This document shows, in pieces, positions 7,621-17,363 of a stretch of 38,634 bases of DNA. The position numbers and the translations under genes were made by a program. The notes under the pieces were generated by a model. That model was not told the origin of the DNA. It searched no databases and saw only the letters and a program-made list of their open reading frames with translations. Each line of letters starts with the position of its first letter. Within the stretch, counting starts at the first letter, position 1. This stretch comes from Acidobacteriota bacterium (GTDB lineage: Bacteria; Acidobacteriota; Polarisedimenticolia; Polarisedimenticolales; Polarisedimenticolaceae): NCBI GenBank assembly GCA_029861955.1, contig JAOTYK010000030.1, positions 1-38,634 on the forward strand. The letters run 5' to 3'.

Positions 7621-8642
7621 TTCGTACGTCCTCGCTCGACGATGTCTTCCGAGATCAGCGGTCGGCTCAGAAGCCGCTTGACGGCATCCTGCGGGCGCAC
7701 GTCCTCAAACAGAACGCGGCACGTCTCGTCGATGATCGGTGCGACGACATCGTGTTCTTGAGCCAGGGTTCGAGCGGCCTTGCTGGTAGCGACACCCTCG
7801 GCGATACCGGAGAGCCTTGCGTCGATCTCCTCACGCGGCACTCCACTCCCGAGCAGGTATCCGTAGCGTCGATTGCGCGACTCTTCGCCGTAACAGGTCA
7901 GGACAAGATCTCCGATGCCGGCCAACCCCTGGAACGTCTCTACGCGTCCACCCAGCGCAACTCCCAGGCGGGAGATCTCCCCCAGCCCACGCGCGATGAG
8001 TCCTGCCGCGGCGTTGGCTCCCATGTCGAGACCCTGGGTCACGCCCACGGCGATGGCGATCACGTTCTTCAGCGCACCCGCCAGTTGGACTCCTACGGGA
8101 TCGCCGTTGGTGTACAGACGCAGCGAACGACTGGCGAGCGAAAGCTGGAGGTCGCGGGACAACTCCGCGTCCGCCGATGCGATGGCAACGGCCGTCGGTT
8201 TTCCGGCAGCCAGCTCTCTGGCGAACGACGGACCGGCCAGCACCGCGATCCCTCGAGCCGCGCCCATCTCGGCGGCACAGACCTCGGCGGGAAGTTTCAG
8301 CGAGTCGTGTTCGACGCCCTTGCAGGTCACCAGCACCGGTATGTCCACCGGGCAAACCGTCGCCAATTCTCGATAGATCGGACGCGCAAACTGGGTGGGA
8401 ACGGCGACCACCACGATCTCCGCCCCCTCGACGACTTCGGAGATTCGATGATCGACCCGCAGTTCCGGAGGATAGGGGACGCCGGGTAGGTACGATCGAT
8501 TCTCTCGGACCGCCTGGATATCTGCGGCCCGCTCGGCTCCGCGAACCCACTGCCGGACGTCGTGGGACCGGGTGGCCCAGTGGATCGCCAGAGCGCTTCC
8601 CCAGGCTCCACCGCCGAGCACACCGATTCGTTTGCCAGTCAT
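7617..8642 (-). CDS. gpsA: NAD(P)-dependent glycerol-3-phosphate dehydrogenase
   Basis: Makes sn-glycerol 3-phosphate from dihydroxyacetone phosphate for phospholipid synthesis. It has 341 residues from the ATG at 8642, which starts MTGKRIGVLGGGAWGSALA with the Rossmann GxGxxG-type loop. Other family signatures are VPTQFARP, the catalytic lysine in VLVTCKGVE, VLAGPSFARELAAGKPTAV, GALKNVIAIAVGVTQGL and LAGIGDLVLTCYGEESRNRRYG. The reading frame stays open upstream of 8642, but those residues have no family match. No strong Shine-Dalgarno is visible. It neighbours plsC-like and pgsA, which is consistent with a phospholipid cluster. Confidence 0.97.
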   Translation of the reverse strand: MTGKRIGVLGGGAWGSALAIHWATRSHDVRQWVRGAERAADIQAVRENRSYLPGVPYPPELRVDHRISEVVEGAEIVVVAVPTQFARPIYRELATVCPVDIPVLVTCKGVEHDSLKLPAEVCAAEMGAARGIAVLAGPSFARELAAGKPTAVAIASADAELSRDLQLSLASRSLRLYTNGDPVGVQLAGALKNVIAIAVGVTQGLDMGANAAAGLIARGLGEISRLGVALGGRVETFQGLAGIGDLVLTCYGEESRNRRYGYLLGSGVPREEIDARLSGIAEGVATSKAARTLAQEHDVVAPIIDETCRVLFEDVRPQDAVKRLLSRPLISEDIVERGRTK

Positions 8643-8662
8643 GATTCGGATTGTAGCTTTTT

Positions 8663-9190
8663 CTAACGCGATCGATCGAGGAGTCGACGCCGCGCCCCGT
8701 CGAGAGCCGCCGCGACCGTCCGTTGACGGACATGCTCGCGATCTCCGGCGAACCGCCAGGTGGTCGAGTGGCACCCGTCACCGATCGCGATGGCCCCACA
8801 GACCGTCCCCACGGGTTTCTCGTCGGTCCCGCCGGCCGGACCCGCGATCCCGCTGACCGCGATGCCGACGCCCGCGCCTGTCGCCCCCCGGACCCCGCGG
8901 GCCATGGCAGAGACGACCGCTTCCGAGACTGCGCCGTGCCGTTCGAGCAGGTCAGCCGGAACACCCAACAGTTTGCTCTTAACGTCGTTGGTATACGCGA
9001 TGACGCCTCCGGCGAACCAATCTGACGAGCCCGGAACCGAGGTTAACGCCCCGCCGATCAAGCCACCCGTGCAGGATTCGGCCGTGGCGATGGTTTCGCC
9101 GCATTCCGTCAACAGTTTGCCGAGACTCTGGGCCAACGATCGCACATCGTCGACAGCGTCTCCGCCTCTTTCTCTACCGTCTCTCGACAC
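8663..9190 (-). CDS. pncC: Nicotinamide-nucleotide amidase, stand-alone CinA C-terminal domain (PncC)
   Basis: Deamidates NMN to nicotinate mononucleotide in NAD recycling. It has 175 residues and corresponds to the CinA C-terminal domain alone. Signatures are ATAESCTGGLIGGALTSVPGSSDWFAGGVIAYTNDVKSKLLGV, GAVSEAVVSAMA, and ISGIAGPAGGTDEKPVGTV. The start is GTG at 9190, which makes it overlap the upstream acyltransferase gene by 17 bp. The first 15 residues (MSRDGRERGGDAVDD) look non-conserved, so a later start is possible. Confidence 0.93.
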   Translation of the reverse strand: MSRDGRERGGDAVDDVRSLAQSLGKLLTECGETIATAESCTGGLIGGALTSVPGSSDWFAGGVIAYTNDVKSKLLGVPADLLERHGAVSEAVVSAMARGVRGATGAGVGIAVSGIAGPAGGTDEKPVGTVCGAIAIGDGCHSTTWRFAGDREHVRQRTVAAALDGARRRLLDRSR

Positions 9191-9797
9191 GTGCCCGCTC
9201 CTCGGTACTCAGGATGCGAAGATTCTCCTCGATCCGTGCAGAGAATGTCGAGACGGCATTCTCCGAGTCCGGCGCGGGAGGCTGGAGCGGCTCACCGAAT
9301 CGAATGGCGACCGGTGCGGGGCGTGGGCAACGCTTACCCCGCGGCCAGGCCCTTGCCGTCCCGCCGATGCCGATGGGAACCACCGGCGCACCGCTGCGAA
9401 CCGACAACAGCGCCGCACCGTCCCGGTAGTCCACGCTCTCGCCGTCGGGCACCACACGCCCCTCGGGAAAGACTCCCACGACCTCACCGGAATGCAATCG
9501 CCTCAGCGCCTCGCGCAATGACAGCGCGGCGCGGCGCCTGCCGACGCCGACGGGGATCGACCCCATCCGTCGATAGAACCAACAGGCCCACGGCTTCCGG
9601 TAGACCTTCTCCATGACCAAGAAGCGCACCGGCCGCCGACAGGCGGCACCGACACACGGCGGGTCCAGCCAGCTTCGATGTTCCGCCACGACGATGGCGG
9701 CGCCCTGCGAGGGCAATCGAACATCATCGCGAACACGGAGTCGGAAGAGCACCCCGGCCAGCATCCGGAACCCTAGCCTTGTAACGCTGTAGAACAT
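9174..9797 (-). CDS. 1-acyl-sn-glycerol-3-phosphate acyltransferase (PlsC family)
   Basis: Predicted acyltransferase of 207 residues that acylates lysophosphatidic acid to phosphatidic acid. The catalytic H-x4-D motif is HRSWLD near residue 40. The substrate-binding motif is FPEGRVVPDG, where FPEGTRS is more usual. PVVPIGIGGT matches block IV. The N-terminus (MFYSVTRLGFRMLAGVLFRL) is amphipathic or hydrophobic and suits membrane attachment. Location next to pgsA and gpsA supports a phospholipid role, but PlsC-like paralogues can act on other lipids. Confidence 0.9.
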   Translation of the reverse strand: MFYSVTRLGFRMLAGVLFRLRVRDDVRLPSQGAAIVVAEHRSWLDPPCVGAACRRPVRFLVMEKVYRKPWACWFYRRMGSIPVGVGRRRAALSLREALRRLHSGEVVGVFPEGRVVPDGESVDYRDGAALLSVRSGAPVVPIGIGGTARAWPRGKRCPRPAPVAIRFGEPLQPPAPDSENAVSTFSARIEENLRILSTEERARVERR

Positions 9798-9826
9798 CGG
9801 CGTCGCCCTTCGCCGCTATCGAGAGG

Positions 9827-10462
9827 TCATTCCTCTCGAAGGTCGATCTGCCGGATGAATCCGAGGAAGTAGTGCCACATCGATAGCAGCGCCAGCACCA
9901 TCACGATCCAGAGCGAAACGGTGCCGAGCTGACTGTAACCCACCCAGCGCTCGAGGGAATGGGTGAGGATCAGTAGCGTGATGGCCACCACCTGGGACAC
10001 CGTCTTCCATTTACCCCAGACGGAGGCCTCGATCACCATGCCCCGGGTCGCCGCGATGCTTCGCATCCCGCTGACGGCGAACTCTCGCCCGACGATGACG
10101 ACGATCATCCAGGCCGGTGCAAGGCCCAACTCGACCAGAGAGATGAATGCGGAGACCGTCAGCAGCTTATCCGCGATGGGATCCAGGAGCTTCCCGAGGG
10201 TCGTGACTTCGCGACGACGACGGGCCAGATAACCATCGAGCCAATCGGTCGCGGCGGCCACCAGGAAGATCAGGACGGCGATGATCTCTCGCCACGCCGC
10301 CATCCACACGACCCACCCGGCAAGCCATCTCAATCCATCCAGACCCTCGATACGGGTCACGAGCCAGGCCGTCGCCCACGGCGGCGTCAGCAGAACCACG
10401 ACCAGCAATGGTGCGAGGAAAATTCGGATGACGGTTAGTGTCGTGGGGAGGTTAAGACGCAT
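9827..10462 (-). CDS. pgsA: CDP-diacylglycerol-glycerol-3-phosphate 3-phosphatidyltransferase
   Basis: Integral membrane enzyme of anionic phospholipid (phosphatidylglycerol) synthesis. It has 211 residues with several hydrophobic segments. The complete CDP-alcohol phosphatidyltransferase signature D-G-x2-A-R-x8-G-x3-D-x3-D is present as DGYLARRRREVTTLGKLLDPIAD. The N-terminus (MRLNLPTTLTVIRIFLAPLLVVVLL) is typical of PgsA. It is the first gene of the minus-strand run down to rimM. The substrate is inferred from PgsA-like features and from gpsA nearby. Confidence 0.94.
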   Translation of the reverse strand: MRLNLPTTLTVIRIFLAPLLVVVLLTPPWATAWLVTRIEGLDGLRWLAGWVVWMAAWREIIAVLIFLVAAATDWLDGYLARRRREVTTLGKLLDPIADKLLTVSAFISLVELGLAPAWMIVVIVGREFAVSGMRSIAATRGMVIEASVWGKWKTVSQVVAITLLILTHSLERWVGYSQLGTVSLWIVMVLALLSMWHYFLGFIRQIDLREE

Positions 10463-10575
10463 CGGCTGTCACCCGTAGGCGGGGCGACGTTACCATCTCC
10501 GCTGAGCGGAATCAATCATCGGGAATCTCGACGGTTCGCCGATGCCTCCGCCCCCGTCTCTGCCGAAGGCGACGC
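10463..10575. other. Intergenic stretch without a recognised element
   Basis: This 113-bp gap lies between the stop of the secreted repeat protein gene and the start of pgsA, both on the minus strand. I see only a short 5-bp inverted repeat (TCCGC-tca-GCGGA) without a following T-run, and a poor promoter-like pair (TTGATT, 17 bp, TAACGT on the minus strand). Neither is strong enough to call as a terminator or promoter. Confidence 0.4.
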
Positions 10576-11304
10576 CTACTTGCCAGACGGCGCCACTTCG
10601 GTAGTTCCGGGTCGTCCGCTGATCTCGAACAATCCGACGGGGTTGATGTCGTCGGTGATCGTATCGGGGTGCGTCAATCGGATCGTCTGCGTCATGAGCC
10701 CCTCGGGGGTCTCGAACTGGACGTAGATGATGCCCAGGGAGGTGACAGAGACGATGGGGTTGCGTGCATCCGTACTGTCGGAGGACAACTGCAAGGGGTC
10801 CATCCAGCGGGTCTCGAGGAATCGGGTCATGTGGACCGTTCCCCTCCCTTCGGCCTCAGTCCACCAGACGATGTACGGGACGCCGGCCGGATCGAGGTCG
10901 ATCATCGGATCCATCTCGTCGGCCTCGGTCGAAAGATCCTCGATCCAACGGATCGCAGACCAACCGCCGCGATACCAGCGACTGTAGGCCAGGTCGTAAC
11001 CTGCACCCGTTCCTCGGCTCCAGACAACCCAGGAACCCTGATCCAGTTCACCTTCCGCATACGAAGGGATGAGATCGCCCGTGAGATCCCCGTCGGGATT
11101 GAGCGGAACGGCGTAGCGTAGCGCCCGAGCAGTTCGACCGCGGGGAGCCCAGATCTTGGCGGCCTCGGTTCCCGCCTCGGCGATGACCTGGGTCGACAGA
11201 TAATTTCCGTTGCGATCGGTCCTCGCGACGACTTCCCCAAACACGTTGGAGAATCCCACGACCAGTATCACTGCGACCGTCAGTCGCACAATTCCGCGAT
11301 ACAT
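10576..11304 (-). CDS. Secreted protein with about three 50-residue beta repeats, function unknown
   Basis: I do not recognise this 242-residue protein. The N-terminus MYRGIVRLTVAVILVVGFSNVFG looks like a Sec signal peptide. At about residues 80-215 there are roughly three related units, each with a hydrophobic/aromatic strand: GSWVVWSR, VPYIVWWTE and IIYVQFET. Two are preceded by PMIDLDPAG or PIVSVTSLG. The spacing suggests beta-propeller-like blades or another solenoid of exported repeats. The ATG at 11304 is chosen because GGAGGTGAT, an almost complete anti-SD match, lies eight nucleotides upstream and includes the stop of the XRE-TPR regulator gene. The two genes are therefore very likely co-translated. 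It could be a sensor, an adhesin fragment or an effector of the regulator. Confidence 0.75.
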   Translation of the reverse strand: MYRGIVRLTVAVILVVGFSNVFGEVVARTDRNGNYLSTQVIAEAGTEAAKIWAPRGRTARALRYAVPLNPDGDLTGDLIPSYAEGELDQGSWVVWSRGTGAGYDLAYSRWYRGGWSAIRWIEDLSTEADEMDPMIDLDPAGVPYIVWWTEAEGRGTVHMTRFLETRWMDPLQLSSDSTDARNPIVSVTSLGIIYVQFETPEGLMTQTIRLTHPDTITDDINPVGLFEISGRPGTTEVAPSGK

Positions 11305-11309
11305 CCCAA

Positions 11310-12530
11310 TCACCTCCGAATCCGTTCGATATGCTGGTCAAACTCTTCCACTTCGGGGAACCGACGCTGCAACATCGACCGCAGATGTCGAAGCCGCCCG
11401 AACGCGATCTTCTCCCGAGTGGGATGCTCTTCTCGTTGCGCCATCTTCCAACGATGATGGGCGTTGAGGAATAACATGTCGTAGTAGCAATCGCCGGTGC
11501 GATTGGCGAGCAGATCCGACTCTTCCAGGATCTGTCGTGCTTGACCATGCTCGTTGCGAGCCATGTGAGCCTCGGCCATCCTCGTCAGCGACAGGGCGGC
11601 GGAGCGTCGGAAGCCGCGATCGCGGGCCAGGGAGTGAGCCTCCCGTAGAAGCGCAATCCCCTCGTCGAATCGCCCCACGGTGACGTGACAACCACCCAGG
11701 TTGGTCAATACGGTGGCCTTCATCTCGTGATGTCCGTCGAGGTGTTGGAGCACATCCAACGCGCGGTTGTAAATATCCAGCGCGGTGACAGGCTCCTCTT
11801 CGTCGTGAGCGATATTGCCGAGGGTGTTCAGCACACCGGCCTGGGTCAGACGATCGCCTGCCCCTTCGGCCAACTCGAGACACTCACGGGCGAGAACCGA
11901 CGCAAGGTAGTAGTCACCTAGCTCACGGTAGAGGTAAGACAACTGCAACAGAACCCGAATCCGTGTGTGAGGTGCCAGCTTCTTGCGGTCTTTGAGAATC
12001 GCTCTAAGCTCGCGTTCGGTCATGTACAGCTTGCCGAGGGCCTTCAGAGCCGTGGCCATCCGCCAGCGAGCCTCCGCGGCCAACTCTGCCGCCCGAACCG
12101 GGTCGCCCTCGCGCTCCGCCAGGTCGAAGGCACGCTCGTAGGTCACGAATGCCCGACCGTGCTCGCCTCGGGCCATCCAGTCGGCACCGTCTCTGAGGAG
12201 CTCCGCGTGGACCACGCTGGTCGGCTTGAAGGGCTGATATTCCTCGAGGTCGAGGACGTCGGAGAAGTTCTGGACCGGTACGTTGAAGACACGGGCCAGA
12301 GCCCGCAGCTTGTCAAAGGATGGGACAGCCTTGCCCTTTTCGAAGCGGCTGAGCTGAGAATTGTCGATTGCTTCGCCCAGGGCCATTGCTCGCTCTTCGA
12401 CTTTTCGCAGGGTGTAGCCGTAACCTTCCCGAAGACGACGCAGGTATTCGCCGAGACGAGTCGTCTCGGACGTTAATCCTTCAACGTTTTCGGAAGACTG
12501 GGCCATCTTTCCTGCATTTGTTTGACTCAT
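11310..12530 (-). CDS. XRE-family HTH regulator with C-terminal TPR domain
   Basis: Predicted cytoplasmic transcription factor of 406 residues. Residues about 24-90 form a Cro/C1-type helix-turn-helix: LGEYLRRLREGYGYTLRKVEERA then NSQLSRFEKGKAVPSFDKLRALARVFNV. From about residue 110 to the end there are TPR-like helical pairs, for example RDGADWMARGEHGRAFVTYERAFDLAEREGDPVRAAELA and AGVLNTLGNIAHDEEEPVTALDIYNRAL. This architecture resembles the RRNPP regulators of Firmicutes, whose TPR domains bind exported peptides, but no ligand is shown here. The ATG at 12530 follows GGGGGGGG-TAG; a second in-frame ATG at 12506 follows AGGA and is possible. It is coupled to the secreted repeat protein and divergent from an AraC regulator. 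Confidence 0.88.
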   Translation of the reverse strand: MSQTNAGKMAQSSENVEGLTSETTRLGEYLRRLREGYGYTLRKVEERAMALGEAIDNSQLSRFEKGKAVPSFDKLRALARVFNVPVQNFSDVLDLEEYQPFKPTSVVHAELLRDGADWMARGEHGRAFVTYERAFDLAEREGDPVRAAELAAEARWRMATALKALGKLYMTERELRAILKDRKKLAPHTRIRVLLQLSYLYRELGDYYLASVLARECLELAEGAGDRLTQAGVLNTLGNIAHDEEEPVTALDIYNRALDVLQHLDGHHEMKATVLTNLGGCHVTVGRFDEGIALLREAHSLARDRGFRRSAALSLTRMAEAHMARNEHGQARQILEESDLLANRTGDCYYDMLFLNAHHRWKMAQREEHPTREKIAFGRLRHLRSMLQRRFPEVEEFDQHIERIRR

Positions 12531-12544
12531 CTACCCCCCCCAAG

Positions 12545-12571
12545 GTCTTCCCCAAGACATCGGTAGTCTTC
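12545..12571. promoter_or_regulatory. Putative operator: GTCTTC boxes around the start of the XRE-TPR transcript
   Basis: A perfect inverted repeat GTCTTCCCCAAGAC (12545-12558) is followed by another GTCTTC at 12566-12571, in the same orientation and 21 bp from the first, about two helical turns. The block abuts the predicted -10 element of the XRE-TPR gene and would lie at its transcription start. Two further GAAGAC copies (the reverse complement) fall at 12493-12498 and 12431-12436, inside the first codons. This is consistent with autoregulation by the XRE protein, which is an inference. Confidence 0.45.
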
Positions 12572-12599
12572 TTTTATGGCGTACTTCAGGGGGTGTCAA
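12571..12599 (-). promoter_or_regulatory. Predicted sigma-70 promoter of the XRE-TPR gene
   Basis: On the minus strand a consensus -35 TTGACA (12599-12594) is followed by a 17-bp spacer and a -10-like TAAAAG (12576-12571; four of six consensus bases). Transcription would start near 12564, giving a leader of about 34 nt. No competing promoter is visible before the start codon. Confidence 0.6.
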
Positions 12600-12649
12600 G
12601 CGCAATTGCCCCAGGACCCGGGATGCTGCGGATCCGGCATCCGCAAGGG

Positions 12650-12678
12650 TTGATACGGCCCGGTTTTCTCCGTACACT
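12650..12678 (+). promoter_or_regulatory. Predicted sigma-70 promoter of the AraC-family gene
   Basis: TTGATA (12650-12655), a 17-bp spacer and TACACT (12673-12678) form a good promoter on the plus strand. It gives a leader of about 50 nt before the ATG at 12736, which has GGAGAGG just upstream. It lies back to back with the promoter of the XRE-TPR gene, about 50 bp apart, so a protein bound between them could affect both. Confidence 0.6.
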
Positions 12679-12735
12679 CCCATCGCACGGTTCTACAGGC
12701 CCAAATTCCGGGAATTACTTCAGTATTGGAGAGGG

Positions 12736-13449
12736 ATGCCCCGACCCAGACAGGACTCGACGACCCTTCTCCGGCGGATCGGATACGACGCCGCCCTGGA
12801 GGAGCGTGGGCTGGGCGCGCTGGCCCTCGGCGATCGCTCCGCAGCCCGGGAGCTCCTGCTCCGTCTCTCCGGCACGCTACAGCCCGGAGAGGGCCCCAGG
12901 GAAGGACGCGTCGCGACCCAACTCCTGCTGGGCCTGCTCCACCAGGTTCACGGCTCTCTGGCGGAGACCGACGTGCGAAGTCACCGGTTCCAGACGCGAC
13001 GGCTGGAGCTGATCCAGCAGTTTGACGGGTGTCGGAGTTTCGCCATCGCGCGGCAACGCTTCGACGAGATTCTGGGCCGTCTACTTCGAGCCCAGACGGA
13101 GCCCGCGGCCTCCGACATCCCGGAGATCGTCGAGCGGGCGCTGACGTACATCGATCGCCATTTCCGACGCCGGATCTCGTTATCCGATGTGGCGGCGGGG
13201 CTTCATGTCTCCTCCAACTACCTTTCGCGGAATTTCAAGAAGCACGCCGGCCACACGATCACCGAAGCGATCCAGCGGCGGCGCCTCGACAGCGCGCGGC
13301 GTCTTCTGTCCAATGGGGAGCGGAGCCTCTCCGAGATCGCCTACCGGGTCGGCTACCAGAACTACCGGGACTTCTATCGCAACTTCGTCAAGTACGAACG
13401 CGCGTCGCCCCGACAGGTGCAACGGAAGCTGCACTCACAGGTCAGTTGA
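12736..13449 (+). CDS. AraC-family transcriptional regulator
   Basis: Predicted DNA-binding regulator of 237 residues. The C-terminal third (about residues 135-235) is a complete AraC double helix-turn-helix. The first HTH is ISLSDVAAGLHVSSNYLSRNFKKHAG. The second is RSLSEIAYRVGYQNYRDFYRNFVKYERASPRQVQ, with the usual S-P-x-x-x-R near the end. The N-terminal half is helical with no recognised ligand domain, so the signal is unknown. The ATG at 12736 has GGAGAGG directly upstream. The gene ends in an 8-bp convergent overlap with the lytic transglycosylase gene. Confidence 0.93.
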   Translation: MPRPRQDSTTLLRRIGYDAALEERGLGALALGDRSAARELLLRLSGTLQPGEGPREGRVATQLLLGLLHQVHGSLAETDVRSHRFQTRRLELIQQFDGCRSFAIARQRFDEILGRLLRAQTEPAASDIPEIVERALTYIDRHFRRRISLSDVAAGLHVSSNYLSRNFKKHAGHTITEAIQRRRLDSARRLLSNGERSLSEIAYRVGYQNYRDFYRNFVKYERASPRQVQRKLHSQVS

Positions 13450-14107
13450 CGATTCGAATTGAACCGTCGGAACCGCGGACCATTCGCGGCGGCTTCCCGA
13501 ATGCCAGTTGGTTGCGACCCTCACTCTGCGACTCCAGCCGCTCTCTGACCCGACGCACGTACTCACGGGTCTCGGGGTAGGACGGAATCCCGCCGTGACG
13601 ATCCACCGCGGTGGGACCTGCGTTGTACGCGGCCAACGCCAGGTTCAAATCGTCGTCGTAACGGTCGAGCAGCGCACGTAGATACCGACAGCCACCATCA
13701 AGGTTCTCGTCGACGGCGTAAGGATCCTTGACCCCGTACGCACGGGCGGTGGCCGGCATCAATTGCATGAGACCGATCGCGCCCTTGGGCGATCGAGCGT
13801 GGGTGTTGTAAGCCGATTCCACCTCGACGACCGCACGGACGAGATCGGGACTGAGTCGGTTTCGCCGAGCCGTCGAATGCAGCACGGGTTCGATGGCCGC
13901 GCGACGATCGGCGAGAGACCCGCCCCGCGACGATCGGCGTCCGCGTGAGCGGTGTCCCGGCGAGAGGTCGGGTGCGGATGACGTGTTGCTGAAGGCCAGT
14001 CCGGCGTCGTCGCTGCTGCGAACGATCGAGGTGTCGGCCTGCCCGATCGACGGGGTCACGAACAGCGCGGTGACCAGAATGACCAACCTGTACGGCATGA
14101 CTTTCAT
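13442..14107 (-). CDS. Lytic transglycosylase, SLT domain, exported
   Basis: Predicted periplasmic enzyme that cleaves peptidoglycan glycan strands to 1,6-anhydro products. It has 221 residues from the ATG at 14107. The signal peptide is MKVMPYRLVILVTALFVTPSIGQA. After a basic Ser/Arg-rich linker comes a Slt-type domain: RNRLSPDLVRAVVEVESAYNTHARSPKGAIGLMQLMPATARAYGV, with the catalytic Glu in VEVES, then LALAAYNAGPTAVDRHGGIPSYPETREYVRRV. The start at 14107 fits the signal peptide and a GAGAGG ten nucleotides upstream; a TTG at 14125 is less likely. It follows alaS by 14 bp. MltC/Slt-like proteins of this size usually act in wall turnover or in building envelope-spanning machines; pilT lies three genes upstream. 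Confidence 0.93.
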   Translation of the reverse strand: MKVMPYRLVILVTALFVTPSIGQADTSIVRSSDDAGLAFSNTSSAPDLSPGHRSRGRRSSRGGSLADRRAAIEPVLHSTARRNRLSPDLVRAVVEVESAYNTHARSPKGAIGLMQLMPATARAYGVKDPYAVDENLDGGCRYLRALLDRYDDDLNLALAAYNAGPTAVDRHGGIPSYPETREYVRRVRERLESQSEGRNQLAFGKPPRMVRGSDGSIRIVN

Positions 14108-14121
14108 TGACGTCGAGCCTC

Positions 14122-16797
<2,676 letters not shown>

Positions 16798-16817
16798 CGT
16801 CCCGCCCCGTACCCGCT

Positions 16818-17312
16818 CTAGCGGATGTCCCGTTTGATCACGGCATCGCGAGCCGCACTCGGCTCGAATCCCGCTCGAAGCAGCGCATTATATACACGGC
16901 GTCGTTCATTCGACGTGTTGGACCGCGGCGCTGCGAGCAAGCGATCCAGCCGCCGAGTCAACAGCGCGTCCTCGTCGACATCGCCCAACGCGACGAGGCG
17001 TTGCCATGCCGACTCACAGAGCGACTCATCGACGCCGCGGCCGACCAGCTCCCGGATAAGGCGACGCGGCCCCTCGAGCCGACGCTCCGCGCGCAGGACC
17101 AGGTAGTCCTCCGCCAACTTGCCGTCGTCGAGGATGCGCTCGTCTCGACCTCGAGCGATGGCGGCGTCCACCTGGTCGGAATCGAAGCCGAGCTTGCCGA
17201 GGCGAGCGGAAGCCTCGAGCGCCGTCAGCGGACGATATCCGACAGCACGCACCAATGCGACGAACGGATCGCGGGTCGATCGGTCGCTTGGTTTGCGGCG
17301 GGCATCTGGCAT
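16818..17312 (-). CDS. recX: Regulatory protein RecX
   Basis: RecX inhibits and modulates RecA filaments in recombination and SOS. It has 164 residues of the expected all-helical composition. LTALEASARLGKLGFDSDQVDAAIARGRDERILDDGKLAEDYL and RLEGPRRLIRELVGRGVDESL match the three-helix repeats of the family. It lies between pilT and alaS. recX next to alaS is common, but recA, which usually precedes recX, is not upstream here. Confidence 0.85.
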   Translation of the reverse strand: MPDARRKPSDRSTRDPFVALVRAVGYRPLTALEASARLGKLGFDSDQVDAAIARGRDERILDDGKLAEDYLVLRAERRLEGPRRLIRELVGRGVDESLCESAWQRLVALGDVDEDALLTRRLDRLLAAPRSNTSNERRRVYNALLRAGFEPSAARDAVIKRDIR

Positions 17313-17363
17313 GGCACGGCTACGGTATCAGAGACCGCAGGCCGTACCGTCGCGAGATTCGAT

